Assembly (NCBI RefSeq): GCF_011386835.1
Contig: NC_088795.1
Location: forward strand, 15,853,441-15,917,440
Direction: 5' to 3'
Length of the DNA: 64,000 nucleotides
Source: Chrysemys picta bellii
Lineage: Eukaryota; Chordata; Testudines; Emydidae
Below are positions 47,837 to 54,500 of this stretch, piece after piece. How positions within the stretch are numbered: the first letter of the stretch is position 1; every line of letters begins with the position of its first letter. Position numbers and translations under genes: made by a program. The notes under the pieces were generated by a model that was given only the letters and a program-made list of their open reading frames with translations, did no database searches and was not told where the DNA came from.

Positions 47837-49258
47837 AAATATACACATGCTGCCAAAATTTCCAAATAGTAGCCTGAAATCTGTGTTTAAGCACCTAAGC
47901 GATTTAAAAGCACAAATCCAGTGATTTCAAATTACTACCCCCCTGATGGAGTACAGGCTCGTAAAGCATTTCAGCTTTCTGGACCTAGAGTGAACTTCCC
48001 TATCAGAAGGTGGTGGTGGTTGTAAATGTAGCACAGGCTATTACGGAAGTTACTGAGGCCCTGGTCTTGTCTTTTTTTTTCACCATAGATGTGCATTTAA
48101 GTGGGAGCCTTTCTACTAGGACGGGGGCGGGCAAACTTTTTGGTCTGAGGGCCACATCGGGTTTTGGAAATTGTATGGAGGGCTGGATCGGGGAGGGGGT
48201 TGTGACCCAGCCCCCACCTCCTATCTTGCCCCCACCAGGACTCCTGCCCTGTCCCCTAACCGCCCCTGGATCCCCGCCACCCCATCCAACCCCTCCTCTC
48301 ATTCCTGACGGCATGCCCCCCCGGGACCCCTTCCCCATCCAACCACCTCTTATCCCTGTCCCCTGACTGCCCCCTGCTGCCCCATCCAACCCGCCCCTCC
48401 TTTCTGACTGCCCCCCCAGGACCCCTGCCCCCATTCAACCCCCTATTCCAACCGCCCCAACCCCTATCCACACCCCTGTCCCCTGACCACCACCCCAAAC
48501 TCCCTGCCCTCTATCCAACCCTCCCCCCCTCCCCCCGCTCCGTGCCCCCTTACCATGCTGCCTGGAGCACCGCTGTAGCCACACCGCCCAGCTGGAGCCG
48601 GGGGATGCTGCCAGCACAGAGCACTGGGTCAGGCCCCAGGAGCTCACAGCCCTGCCACCCAGAGCATTGTGCCGACGGCAGAGCAAGCAAGCTGAGGCTG
48701 CGGGGGAGGGAGCTAGCCTCCCAGGCCAGGGGCTGGGCAGGTTGGTCCCGCAGGCCAGATGTGGCCCCCAGGCTGTAGTTTGACCACCCCGTACTAGGAA
48801 GTTCAACGTAAATCTGAAATGCTAAGTAGGAAACTAAAACCAGTACCGAACATACTCTTCAGCAATTTAAAGTTATAAAATGGGGAAAGTAAAACTAGCA
48901 GCAAGTCTGATGTATGTTTTTAATTTTGTAAAATCATGATTTTTTTTTATTGACACTGGTTCAGTATTTTACTGTAATCATGATGAATTAAATCTTCTCC
49001 CAGTCAAGAAAATGGGAGTTCAGTTATTCATTTCAGGAGGATCAAGTATCTTGTATCCTCTTAACATGCTGTTGTGTTGGCCCAAAAAGCAGGGTGTGTG
49101 GGGGTGTGTGTGTGGAGAAATCCTTTTGAAAATAGCAAATGATGCATAAGGTGATCACTAATGTCAGTTTTTTTTTTTTTTATTTTTTCTCTGCACAGTC
49201 TGATACCTCTGGGGACTACGAGACCACACTACTGAGGATCTGTGGTGGGGATGACTGA
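14429..49258 (+). CDS. ANXA3: Annexin A3, complete gene, 12 coding exons
   Basis: Calcium-dependent phospholipid-binding protein of the annexin family; family members act at the cytosolic face of membranes. Joined exons: 14429-14443, 27286-27373, 28474-28568, 29350-29463, 30514-30604, 38601-38680, 39530-39586, 40791-40884, 41969-42064, 43670-43728, 43970-44092, 49199-49258. The total is 972 nt, 323 codons plus TGA, equal to human ANXA3. All introns are GT-AG and all phases agree. The N-terminus is MASVW with Trp5. Type II calcium loops and acidic partners are seen in all four repeats: G-I-G-T ending at residue 36 with Asp75, G-S-G-T at 108 with Asp147, K-W-G-T at 192 with Glu231, and G-A-G-T at 267 with Asp306. 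The short N-terminal tail and the C-terminal ICGGDD identify A3 over A4, A5 or A1. No frameshift or premature stop was seen. Confidence 0.97.
15880..15955 (+). repeat. CR1 LINE 3' terminus
   Basis: 'ggagatcagactagattatc' and 'ggtcccttctggccttggaa' followed by 'tctgtgact' match the sense 3' terminus of CR1. Confidence 0.75.
18603..18814. mobile_element. Tc1/mariner (Tigger-like) MITE
   Basis: Terminal inverted repeats: 'caggggagtcgcat' on the left and 'atgcgactccactg' on the right. TA dinucleotides at 18601-18602 and 18815-18816 are the expected target duplication. 212 bp, non-coding interior, in ANXA3 intron 2. Confidence 0.75.
19545..19591 (-). repeat. CR1 3' end scrap
   Basis: 'ggaattgccatactgggtca' with 'ccagtgtcctgtctctga' is the antisense CR1 3' end. 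It stops where the MITE at 19592 begins, so the MITE probably inserted into or next to it. Confidence 0.6.
19592..19842. mobile_element. MITE of the 'ggtctacact' family
   Basis: It begins 'gaaggtctatacttaaaacg' and ends 'ccagtgtagacc', with inverted internal segments ('ctcctacgccaacaggggag' against 'gggagagttctcccatcagc'). Related copies: 56388-56657 and 58740-58905. Confidence 0.6.
20765..20935. mobile_element. Degenerate MITE pieces with 'tatgtccacact'/'tatgtctacaca' ends
   Basis: Two motifs, 'aaggtatgtccacactgcag' near 20765 and 'aggtatgtctacacatgctg' near 20911, resemble termini of the 'gtctacac' MITE group. Boundaries are uncertain. Confidence 0.35.
20968..21022. repeat. Inverted repeat (foldback, about 25-bp arms)
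   Basis: 'gagttaggcgcagaagtccc' on the left is answered by 'gggacttctgctcctaactc' on the right, with about 8 bp between. It could fold into a strong stem in the ANXA3 pre-mRNA. It is probably part of a dispersed repeat. Confidence 0.6.
21895..22000 (-). repeat. L2/MIR-like 3' tail, left half
   Basis: 'tgagatcaggggcccgttct', 'gctaggctgtgtacaaagtc' and 'agagagcttacaatctaaat' are the antisense tail of the reptile L2/MIR group. The expected continuation resumes only at about 22565, so 22001-22564 may be inserted DNA. Confidence 0.5.
22251..22487. mobile_element. Tc1/mariner-like MITE with perfect terminal inverted repeats
   Basis: The first 23 bases (22251-22273) are the exact reverse complement of the last 23 (22465-22487): 'ccctgtttccccgaaaataa' and onward. 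TA flanks both ends (22249-22250, 22488-22489). The interior is built of partial repeats of the same 'gtcttatt'/'ccttatta' theme. 237 bp, non-coding. Confidence 0.8.
22565..22725 (-). repeat. MIR-like SINE, right half
   Basis: 'agttgaagcacagaggagcg', 'gtgacttggccaagtcatca', 'caggaagtttgtggcagatg' and 'tctgaatcccagtccagtgt' is an antisense MIR-type core. With 21895-22000 it may form one interrupted element. Confidence 0.55.
23037..23055. repeat. C19 homopolymer
   Basis: A run of 19 C after a C-rich lead-in. The 107-codon minus-strand frame across it (polyglycine start) is spurious. Confidence 0.9.
26985..27150 (-). repeat. MIR-like SINE
   Basis: 'tttatggatggggaaactga' followed by 'ggcaaggttgcataaggcca' and 'ctcccagccctgagctc' is an antisense MIR core, ending about 135 bp before ANXA3 exon 3. 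Confidence 0.5.
27286..27373 (+). CDS. ANXA3: ANXA3 exon 3, codons 6-34 plus first base of 35
   Basis: Acceptor 'gatctctag', donor gtaaat. It encodes [10 protein letters not shown] through K-A-I-R-G-I, the end of the tail and first helix of repeat 1. The G-I-G-T calcium loop spans this junction. Intron 3 is phase 1. Confidence 0.96.
27471..28085 (-). repeat. CR1 LINE 3' fragment (about 615 bp)
   Basis: Antisense CR1: 'ggccatactgggtcagacca', 'ctagcccagtatcctgtctt', 'gccttcacaatctcccctgg', 'ttgttgcccttctctgtacc'. The element lies on the minus strand in intron 3, opposite to ANXA3 transcription. Confidence 0.85.
28474..28568 (+). CDS. ANXA3: ANXA3 exon 4, codons 35-66
   Basis: Acceptor 'ttttctttcag', donor gtacag. 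It encodes [20 protein letters not shown] and on to A-S-G-K, helix B-C of repeat 1, strongly conserved with human. Ten bases after the donor comes a run of 14 G (28578-28591), unusual so close to a splice site. Intron 4 is phase 0. Confidence 0.96.
28578..28591. repeat. G14 homopolymer next to the exon 4 donor
   Basis: Fourteen G, 10 nt inside intron 4. G-runs near donors can act as intronic splicing enhancers; here that is only inference from position. Confidence 0.85.
29350..29463 (+). CDS. ANXA3: ANXA3 exon 5, codons 67-104
   Basis: Acceptor 'tttgtttag', donor gtaagt. It encodes [12 protein letters not shown] and then [20 protein letters not shown]. Asp75 is the acidic partner of the repeat 1 calcium loop. 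It completes repeat 1 and starts repeat 2. Intron 5 is phase 0. Confidence 0.97.
30514..30604 (+). CDS. ANXA3: ANXA3 exon 6, codons 105-134 plus first base of 135
   Basis: Acceptor 'tgattttttag', donor gtaatg. It begins with the repeat 2 calcium loop G-S-G-T-N-E and continues to Q-A-Y-Y-T. Human has G-A-G-T-N-E here, so only the variable loop residue differs. Intron 6 is phase 1. Confidence 0.96.
31144..31162. repeat. T19 homopolymer
   Basis: A run of 19 T in intron 6. No adjoining retroposed sequence was recognised. Confidence 0.9.
31784..31950. mobile_element. Partial MITE (same group as 59033-59335)
   Basis: 'tctacattatgagctagggg', 'aaatagcggtgtagctgcag' and 'gtatgtactcaggacaggta' resemble the 'gtctacac...gtgtagc' MITE at 59.0-59.3 kb, more diverged. 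Confidence 0.4.
32039..32076. repeat. C38 homopolymer
   Basis: Thirty-eight consecutive C on the transcribed (+) sense strand of ANXA3 intron 6. It is the longest homopolymer in the window, and its true length is likely uncertain in any assembly. Confidence 0.9.
32734..32753. repeat. (GGT)n microsatellite
   Basis: About six GTG/GGT units, interrupting low-complexity intronic DNA just before a MIR-like element. Confidence 0.85.
32780..32995 (+). repeat. MIR-like SINE
   Basis: Sense MIR order: 'actagggtactagaatgaga', 'ttgtgaccttggacaagttg', 'cttaatttaggtcctgtcta', 'gttgcaaggataaaatccac'. Intron 6. Confidence 0.55.
33258..33468. mobile_element. hAT MITE with 8-bp target duplication
   Basis: Ends 'cagtggttctcaaac' and 'gtttgagaaccctg' are inverted. 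TTCTAAAG is duplicated on both sides (33250-33257 and 33469-33476), the 8-bp signature of hAT transposition. 211 bp, inserted into remnant B. Confidence 0.88.
34081..34982 (-). mobile_element. Tc1/mariner-like MITE, 902 bp, inserted in remnant B
   Basis: Ends 'cagtaacttctcacttag' and 'gagcgaggagttactg' are inverted repeats; TA follows the right end, and the left TA is mutated. The interior matches the element at 42790-43536 in the opposite orientation (shared 'gcaatgctcccttataac', 'caggctatcaattgccag', 'aacccttgagggctcagc'). It carries a (CT)n tract at 34581-34610. It sits between codons of the LINE remnant, which continues on either side. Confidence 0.8.
34581..34610. repeat. (CT)15 microsatellite
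   Basis: Pure CT dinucleotide run inside the 902-bp MITE. Confidence 0.92.
35080..35225 (+). pseudogene. Non-LTR retrotransposon remnant C, RT catalytic motif on + strand
   Basis: The + strand frame reads [12 protein letters not shown] then [11 protein letters not shown]. The FADD motif is the RT catalytic box C, preceded by the usual 'Lx.KTK' spacer. It is opposite in orientation to remnants A and B and therefore a separate insertion. About 145 bp survive. Confidence 0.6.
35405..37235 (-). pseudogene. Non-LTR retrotransposon remnant A (RT to C-terminal zinc finger)
   Basis: Minus strand, 5' to 3': a pre-RT region with A-I-Y-G-P and D-G-T-T-L (about 37050-37000); [12 protein letters not shown] (about 36920-36860); then an uninterrupted 235-codon frame (36742-36035) with motif [11 protein letters not shown], the V-K-Q-G-C box and a catalytic box now S-A-D-D. 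Further frames are shifted and end in a C2H2 finger [10 protein letters not shown] with a later H-L-R-T-H (about 35480-35420). It lies in ANXA3 intron 6. The long open RT frame means moderate age, but frameshifts downstream make it inactive. Confidence 0.75.
37660..38345 (-). repeat. CR1 LINE fragment (about 690 bp)
   Basis: Antisense CR1 features: 'gggaatccaccacttccctt', 'ccagccattggttcttgtta', 'cagaactggacgtgcgattt', 'tcattatgac'-like text as 'ccattatgacccctaaatcc'. Minus strand, ends about 255 bp before ANXA3 exon 7. Confidence 0.85.
38601..38680 (+). CDS. ANXA3: ANXA3 exon 7, codons 135-161
   Basis: Acceptor 'tttctttttag', donor gtaagt. It encodes [20 protein letters not shown] and on to L-A-D. 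Asp147 is the acidic partner of the repeat 2 loop. Intron 7 is phase 0. Confidence 0.97.
39530..39586 (+). CDS. ANXA3: ANXA3 exon 8, codons 162-180
   Basis: Acceptor 'ttattgcag', donor gtacag. It encodes the linker between repeats 2 and 3, [19 protein letters not shown], nearly identical to human. Only 57 nt; phase 0 on both sides. Confidence 0.97.
40495..40610 (+). repeat. Possible tRNA-derived SINE relic with (CT)n
   Basis: 'agtgtagctcaatagacagg' resembles a pol III A-box region and 'agttcaattttccaggc' a weak B-box, separated by a (CT)n tract at 40543-40577. Too degraded to assign. Confidence 0.3.
40791..40884 (+). CDS. ANXA3: ANXA3 exon 9, codons 181-211 plus first base of 212
   Basis: Acceptor 'ccttgtaatag', donor gtatga. 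It encodes [20 protein letters not shown] and on to P-Q-L-K-R. K-W-G-T is the repeat 3 calcium loop in the form usual for annexin third repeats. Intron 9 is phase 1. Confidence 0.97.
41969..42064 (+). CDS. ANXA3: ANXA3 exon 10, codons 212-243 plus first base of 244
   Basis: Acceptor 'tatctttttag', donor gtaaga. It encodes [20 protein letters not shown] and on to D-L-L-L-A-I. Glu231 is the acidic partner of the repeat 3 loop. Intron 10 is phase 1. Confidence 0.97.
42790..43536 (+). mobile_element. Tc1/mariner-like MITE, 747 bp, in ANXA3 intron 10
   Basis: Ends 'cagtaactccttgcttag' and 'aagtgaggagttactg' are inverted repeats; TA flanks both (42788-42789, 43537-43538). Same family as 34081-34982, opposite orientation. 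The GC-rich interior gives rise to several spurious open frames on both strands. It includes C-runs near 43087-43102. Confidence 0.85.
43670..43728 (+). CDS. ANXA3: ANXA3 exon 11, codons 244-263
   Basis: Acceptor 'ttcttttaatag', donor gtaggt. It encodes [19 protein letters not shown], leading into repeat 4. Intron 11 is short (241 bp) and phase 0. Confidence 0.97.
43970..44092 (+). CDS. ANXA3: ANXA3 exon 12, codons 264-304
   Basis: Acceptor 'tgttttatcag', donor gtaaga. It begins [20 protein letters not shown], the repeat 4 calcium loop and the highly conserved annexin block, and ends A-A-I-K. Intron 12 is phase 0. Confidence 0.97.
46984..47269. mobile_element. 286-bp Harbinger-like MITE, copy 1
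   Basis: TIRs 'ggccaggtctacac' and 'gtgtagccaaggcc', flanked by TTA on both sides (46981-46983, 47270-47272), the 3-bp TWA duplication of PIF/Harbinger elements. It contains two internal hairpins (47007-47079 and 47175-47219). Differs from the copy at 57723-58008 at only three positions. The 90-codon frame across it is spurious. Confidence 0.8.
47449..47724. mobile_element. hAT MITE, 276 bp, with 8-bp target duplication
   Basis: Ends 'cagggccacccaaag' and 'ctctggtctgccctg' are inverted relatives. TTTAGCAT is repeated at 47441-47448 and 47725-47732. GC-rich interior; overlapping short frames on both strands are spurious. Confidence 0.85.
48122..48791. mobile_element. hAT non-autonomous element, 670 bp, with 8-bp target duplication
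   Basis: Ends 'cgggggcgggcaaact' and 'agtttgaccaccccg' are inverted relatives. TACTAGGA is repeated at 48114-48121 and 48792-48799. The interior is C-rich imperfect tandem text ('cccctgactgccccc', 'ccatccaacc'). Frames of up to 143 codons here are compositional. Confidence 0.87.
49199..49258 (+). CDS. ANXA3: ANXA3 exon 13, codons 305-323 and stop
   Basis: Acceptor 'tctctgcacag' after a long T tract. It encodes [19 protein letters not shown] then TGA at 49256-49258. Asp306 is the acidic partner of the repeat 4 loop. The C-terminus matches human ANXA3. Confidence 0.97.
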   Translation, partial: SDTSGDYETTLLRICGGDD

Positions 49259-49412
49259 AAGTAAATTCATAAGGAGCACCATGCTATTGCTTTTCTGCTA
49301 CCTACAGTAATGCTTCTTGTGAAGGTTTTTAAACATTTAAGCAATTGTAAAACTGCAACATGCCGACTGCTTTCTCATCAAGTATCCTAATAAACGGATG
49401 TTTGTTTTTAGT
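49259..49412 (+). other. ANXA3: ANXA3 3' UTR
   Basis: Short 3' UTR between the stop codon and the likely cleavage site, about 15-20 bp past the hexamer at 49389-49394. Downstream T-rich 'tgtttgtttttag' fits a GU-rich element. A longer alternative UTR cannot be excluded. Confidence 0.65.
49389..49394 (+). terminator. ANXA3: ANXA3 poly(A) signal AATAAA
   Basis: First canonical hexamer after the stop codon (131 bp downstream), with a T/GT-rich stretch immediately after. Confidence 0.75.
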
Positions 49413-49743
49413 GCATCTCTTCAGGCTGTTATCTAACCACCTGCTGGCATCTGGATAAACTGTGCTTAGACTATCAGAAGCCAGATCTTCCAGCTATACA
49501 CCGTGTTCCCCTGTAAGCTAAGTCTGTCTGGAAACAGTTGCTGTCTTTCTACAGCTGTACAGCATCAGAAAAAGTGTTAGTCAAATTACTGTAGAGTGGT
49601 GGCAGAATACAAACCAATAGAAGGTCAAGTTTATAGTTACAAAGGCTGTGTTTGGTAGTTTGCATTGGTGGACTGATGATGTAAACACTGGATTCTTCTC
49701 TAATGAAGTTGTTCCAAAGAGAACCATTTATTTTTATATATTT

Positions 49744-50780
49744 TAGGGCTGTCCATTGCATTTAACACATGCAATTAACTCAAATTAATCCATTTTAATC
49801 ACACTGTTAACAATAATAGAACACCAATTGAAATGTATTAAATAGTTTTTGGATGTTTTTCTAAACATTCAAATATATTACTCCTGGGGGAATTCTAAAC
49901 CACTCCACAATGCAGAATTTTGCAGAATTGCCTGTTTCCGACGCAGAATTGCTGGCTGCCACTAGGGGCCGCTGGACTCTGCAGAGTCCAGCTCACAGTG
50001 AGTGGAGCTAGTCTGGCAGGGCTGTAGGCTGCATGCTCTGCTTGATCCTCATTCTCCTGAGGACGGGAGAGGGCCTGGGAGACCCAGCTCTGGCCAAGGG
50101 TGAGGAAGAGCAAGGCCATGCCCCCTGCTGGCAGGACAGTAAAGTGTGTGGGGGGGAGACTCTAGGGGTGTGGGTATCTGGGCTCTGGGGGCCCCAACAC
50201 AGCCCCCTCCAACTGGAATCAGGTTGTCATAGGGGTTTCTTTAATTGTCCACCCCCGGGGGAATCTTCTTTGCTCTTGTCTGTATTGTTGACCTGCTCGT
50301 TGATAAGTATTTAGAAATAAATTACTAAAATAATTGGAACTGGAGTGATTATGTTGTGGTGTTTTGAGAAACAAAATGTGCAGAATTTTAAAATTGTATG
50401 CAGGATTTAATTTTTTGGCCCAGAATTCTCCCAGGAGTAAATGTATTGATTTCAATTACCACACAGACTAGAAAGTGTACAGTGCTCACTTTCTGTTTTT
50501 TTATTACAAATATATGCACTGTAAAAATTATAAACAAAAGAAATAGTATTTTTCAATTCACCTCAAACAAGTACTGTCGTGCAATCTATTGTGAAAGCGC
50601 AACTTATAAATGTAGATTTTTTTTGTTAAATAACTGCACTCAAAAACAAAACAAAGCCAGACTTCAGAGCCTACAAGTCCATTCAGTCCTACTTCTTGTT
50701 CAGCCAATCGCTCAGACAGACATGTTTGTTTACATTGATGGGAGATAATGCTGCCTGCTTCTTATTTAAATAGTTGCAAC
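49744..50780. repeat. Dispersed repeat starting 'tagggctgtc', interrupted by a MITE
   Basis: 'tagggctgtccattgcattt', 'accaattgaaatgtattaaa' and, beyond the inserted MITE, 'gtgtacagtgctcactttct', 'tcaattcacctcaaacaagt', 'ttgttcagccaatcgctcag' belong to a repeat I recognise from reptile genomes. Text runs continuously from 49880 to 50440 once the MITE is removed ('caaatatat' joined to 'tgatttcaatt'). Family not named with confidence. Confidence 0.5.
49881..50437. mobile_element. 557-bp MITE with TA duplication, nested
   Basis: Ends 'ctcctgggggaattct' and 'agaattctcccaggag' are inverted repeats, flanked by TA (49879-49880, 50438-50439). Inserted into the repeat at 49744-50780, hence younger than it. 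Confidence 0.8.
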
Positions 50781-52359
50781 AAACAAACAAATCAGGCATA
50801 TGTAGCCTGAGACTATGGAGACAAAATTTGATAAGCAATGCAATTTGCATTAGTGTGATCAGAGAGGGCTCAGACAAATCAGAGGCAGGTAGCACTACTG
50901 CACAGAACTGACCTCTCATCTGCCTGCTGAAGGCTATCCCATTTGGGAGAAAGATAGGTGGACTGGGAGAAATCCCTTTGCACCTTGATCTGTATAATCA
51001 TGATGGACAGACAAATTCAGGGAGGCCATCTTCTAAATATCATATTAGTCGCACTACGCAGAGCTCATGTACATTCCTGACCAAATAAATAGGTTAGAGC
51101 CTATATAAGGGACATTTCAGATGAGAAAACTGAAGTTGGTCGTTTCAAAACATTCTTAAAATATCAACTGGTAAACAGAAGTGAAACTGGAACTGCAGTT
51201 GGACTGACCCTGCTAGGGCAGACTACGGCAACTGGTTTCGTCTCTCAAAAACAGAAATAGAAGTGCAGCCACTGGGATTCACTTCTTTAATCCTTACTGT
51301 GATGGTTAAGGATGAACAGTTGTTGCTGTGTGTGGTTTGGTTTGTTTGTTGGAGTTTTTGCTAGTTCCCATTGGCTGTTGACTTAGTGCAGTTTTATGCA
51401 GTTTCCACAAGGTGGCAGGGTCAGTTAATTGGGACCTATTATAAGCAGAATTGGGTTTGGTTTTTTTAAGAAGTTTTTTAATTTTTTGAGTCGTGGGGTC
51501 TGAGGCCTTTTTTTGTCAGCGGTGACTTCAACACAAACTTATAGTTTACAAATGGTTGTAGGAGTGGTTTTAGTGATGGACTGGTTTCAGTGTATACGCA
51601 TGTCATTAGAATTTTAGAATCCTATCCCCAATCCTGTTCAATTAAGAAAACACACTCAACTTTTTGGCCTGGCCACTTGACCCATCCTATGTTCCAATTT
51701 TTTGTCCCACACTGTGATATGGTTCTACATGGGAATGTGCCACATTAAGGCAACAGACCACGGAGGATGGAGAGAGTGAGGATGACATTACTTAATAATG
51801 TAAGTGCGCACCTTTATTTTAATATTTTAACATGTAAGTTAATGTATGCAGCAAAACTCAAACTACTAAAAAAAGGGGGGGGAATTTGTATGAACACCCC
51901 CACTCCCTTCCCTCTGAAATGGGTTGGCTCCTTTAGAAGGGCAGTGCCGCTTTTTTCCCCCCTCCTCCTCTTGTGAGACTTGGCAACACTGACTGACTGG
52001 GAGCCAACTTTCCTACATCAGAATGGTAGGATTACATAGCATGGTTCAAAAGTCTTAAGTAATTACACTATAGCTGTCATATCTATAAGATACTGGTTTT
52101 TAGCAAATTCCTGTTGTGGTCTAAAACCTTGTTCAGCTGTAGAGATTTTCTAATTCATCTAACCCTGGACACTTTGGACAGTCCTAAACAACACTTAACG
52201 TGAAAAGTTCTCATCACCTGTCCTTCAGGCTTCAAGCCTAGCATGGTCATGCTAGTATACATTACCGTAGGAACTGGAGTACAAGAAGACTTAATTTTGG
52301 AAGTATCCATTTTGGGATACTTAAACTCCCTGGCATCACAAGACCAAGCTACAGGATGA
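50781..52359. other. Intergenic, no recognised gene
   Basis: Only short frames are present. No domain, splice-compatible exon or confident repeat was seen. Confidence 0.5.
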
Positions 52360-52500
52360 TGATTTTATGGTCCAGTTACTGGACTGGGAATCAAGAGATC
52401 ACTTAATCTGTACCTCACTTTCCTTTCTGTGCACTGGGGAGTGATAGCTTCACAACATTCCTGTGAGATAAGTTGTTTGCAGAGCATATGGAGATCCTGG
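52360..52500 (+). repeat. MIR-like SINE
   Basis: 'ggtccagttactggactggg', 'gatcacttaatctgtacctc' and 'aacattcctgtgagataagt' follow the sense MIR order in degraded form. Confidence 0.45.
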
Positions 52501-52829
52501 GATGGAAGGTGTAATATGTACATGAAGCATGCTGTTAACTTCCTATCAGGGTCAGCCCAATCCGTGTGCAGTAAATGTATGTACTGCACGACATGTTACC
52601 ATGAATGGGCCTTTTGGATGAGCTAAACACCAGACAGTCTGTGGATGCTGTATATCATGGCATGCTTTAAAATGATGCTTAGCTTTTGGTGTTCACTTAG
52701 ATTTGAACTTGTCTCATATTCCCCATGTCTAAGTAACTTTGACCACTGATTGTCTGATAACAGAAAAATTATTTCTAAGCTCTTTCATTAAATTGTATGT
52801 ATTTTCTAGTACTTTGGCAACTTGACCCA

Positions 52830-54500
52830 GTTCTTGTTTTTTCAGCTGCAACATTTTGGACACTACATTTATTTCTTCCAGAATTTTAGTCTGAAAAACA
52901 ATCAAGAACTACACTGAAGCTTTCTAAACATTTACATAACGATGAAGTTTTGTCTCACTCTTTGGGTTTACTGGTCTTCAGAATACTTTGACCCAAGGCC
53001 TTAAGTATAGCTCTGTGGATATCTCAAGGCAACCCAAGGCCAGCATATAGGACAAAGTGTTTTCAGAGCTAGGTTGGGTTTGCTTTCAAAAGAAGAAAGC
53101 AAAGACTATTGATTAATGCGATGGCCAAAAAAATTACAGAATTTCTCAACTAAATCGTAAAAGTTTTGAAATTCTGTGATTGTTGGTACTGAATTGTTTA
53201 ACTCTACATGCAAACTGTATGCAGCACAATGCCCATATCATATTTTTTCAGTCATTCTTGCTTGTACACCAGAATAGATTCCACTTATATTCACAGCACC
53301 ATTCAGCTCCTTGTCCTTGTCATTTCAATAGTCCTAAACCATTGTCTTCCATGCTCTCGACGACATTCTCAGGATTAGGACCGGATTGTCCACTTACTTC
53401 ATGAAATCCTGGAAAGCCCTCATTAATATTTATTTTGGCAGGATTCTTTTTCTATGGCAACATACTGAAAACCTTGGCTTATTTGGTTGACTTTGAATAA
53501 GTCCCGGGTTGTATTCATTATTGTTGATTTAAAATGGAGAATTCTTGATGTCCTTAATTTCTGTAACCTGGTCTGATAGCAACTATATGATCTTGTTTTG
53601 AATTTCTGGGCTGAGGTTTGTTGTCGGGCTGCTTGGCTTCCTTGAGAGTTCTTCAGGAACGGGCATATTTGGCCAATAGTTCAACAGTAGACAAAAAGCT
53701 ATGACTGTTTGGTGGAGCAATCTCCCTTTCCTTATTTTTGATTCAAGATCTTTATCAATGTTACTATGCAAACACCACAGATCAGATACTCAGCAAGCTT
53801 CAAAATGGCAATCCAGATGTTGTGAATCACTATTTCTAGATAAATGCTATCAGTCTTTAATTCCACTTAGCCAGGCCGAGTAATCAGAATTATTTTCCCG
53901 ATCCCCAAACAGCCAACAGTGTTGGTAGTAACGTTTGACCAGTACAGGAGAACAGCATAACCAGGTTTGTTTGTTTGTTTTGTTTTTTATTCCAGCCTTT
54001 GACACAGTTTCATAAGTTGTTGAAAAGCATTGATTTGTCTTAGTCTTATGGGAATGGTCCCTCAAGTTGACAAGGGCCATGTTTTACAATAAAACATTTC
54101 TGTTCCAAACTTAATTTCAGCACTACATTTTTACTCGTCAGTGGGATTTTTCTCTAAACAACTCAGTTTGAACTTTACTGGACTAAAGAGATCCTTGGTT
54201 GTTGTAAGGTATTAACATTTTCATTCTGAACTAAGTCTGCTCTTGAACACTATCAAGTTCAAATGTCTTGTGCTATTGGGATTAAAAACATTTTCAACAG
54301 TTGCTGTCATAATTTTCCATGATTTTGTCACTGGTAGCTGAAGCTGTCATGGGCACAGCGGTTGTAGTGACACTTTGCCACAAATTGCTGTTTTCTAAAA
54401 ACTTTGATATTTGCTCCCTACTCTTCTTTTGTTTCTTGAACTTAGCAGCTCCAGTCAGTTGTTTCAAGGTTTTTAAAATAGTGCATACATTTCTGCCAAT
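52830..54500 (-). pseudogene. Decayed hAT transposase (ZMYM1/TTF-type zinc finger class)
   Basis: Reading the minus strand: an N-terminal G-A-A-K-F-K-K-Q-K-K-S-R-E-Q-I-S-K-F segment (near 54455); a TTF-type finger remnant H-C-W-L-F-G-D (53922-53901) followed by A-W-L-S-G-I-K-D; a helical region S-N-I-D-K-D-L-E-S-K (near 53765) and L-S-P-E-I-Q-N-K-I-I (near 53610); then the hallmark N-G-A-V-N-I-S-G-I-Y-S-G-V-Q-A-R (about 53310-53255) and G-H-C-A-A-Y-S-L-H-V (53237-53206); then L-K-T-L-C-P-I-C-W (near 53055). The order matches vertebrate ZMYM1-like hAT transposases. At least a dozen stops and shifts, so non-functional. No terminal inverted repeats were located. Confidence 0.65.

Larger units (their letters stand above)
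44093..49198 (+). other. ANXA3: ANXA3 intron 12 (5.1 kb)
   Basis: The proximal 2.9 kb (44093-46980) shows no recognised repeat apart from a T26 run (45402-45427). The distal 2.2 kb holds three DNA-transposon MITEs in series (46984-47269, 47449-47724, 48122-48791) and a T25 run (47812-47836). Confidence 0.6.

Noticed and set aside
48003..48806. Glycine- and proline-rich frames of 118-143 codons
   Set aside because: Compositional frames in the C-rich interior of the hAT element at 48122-48791.
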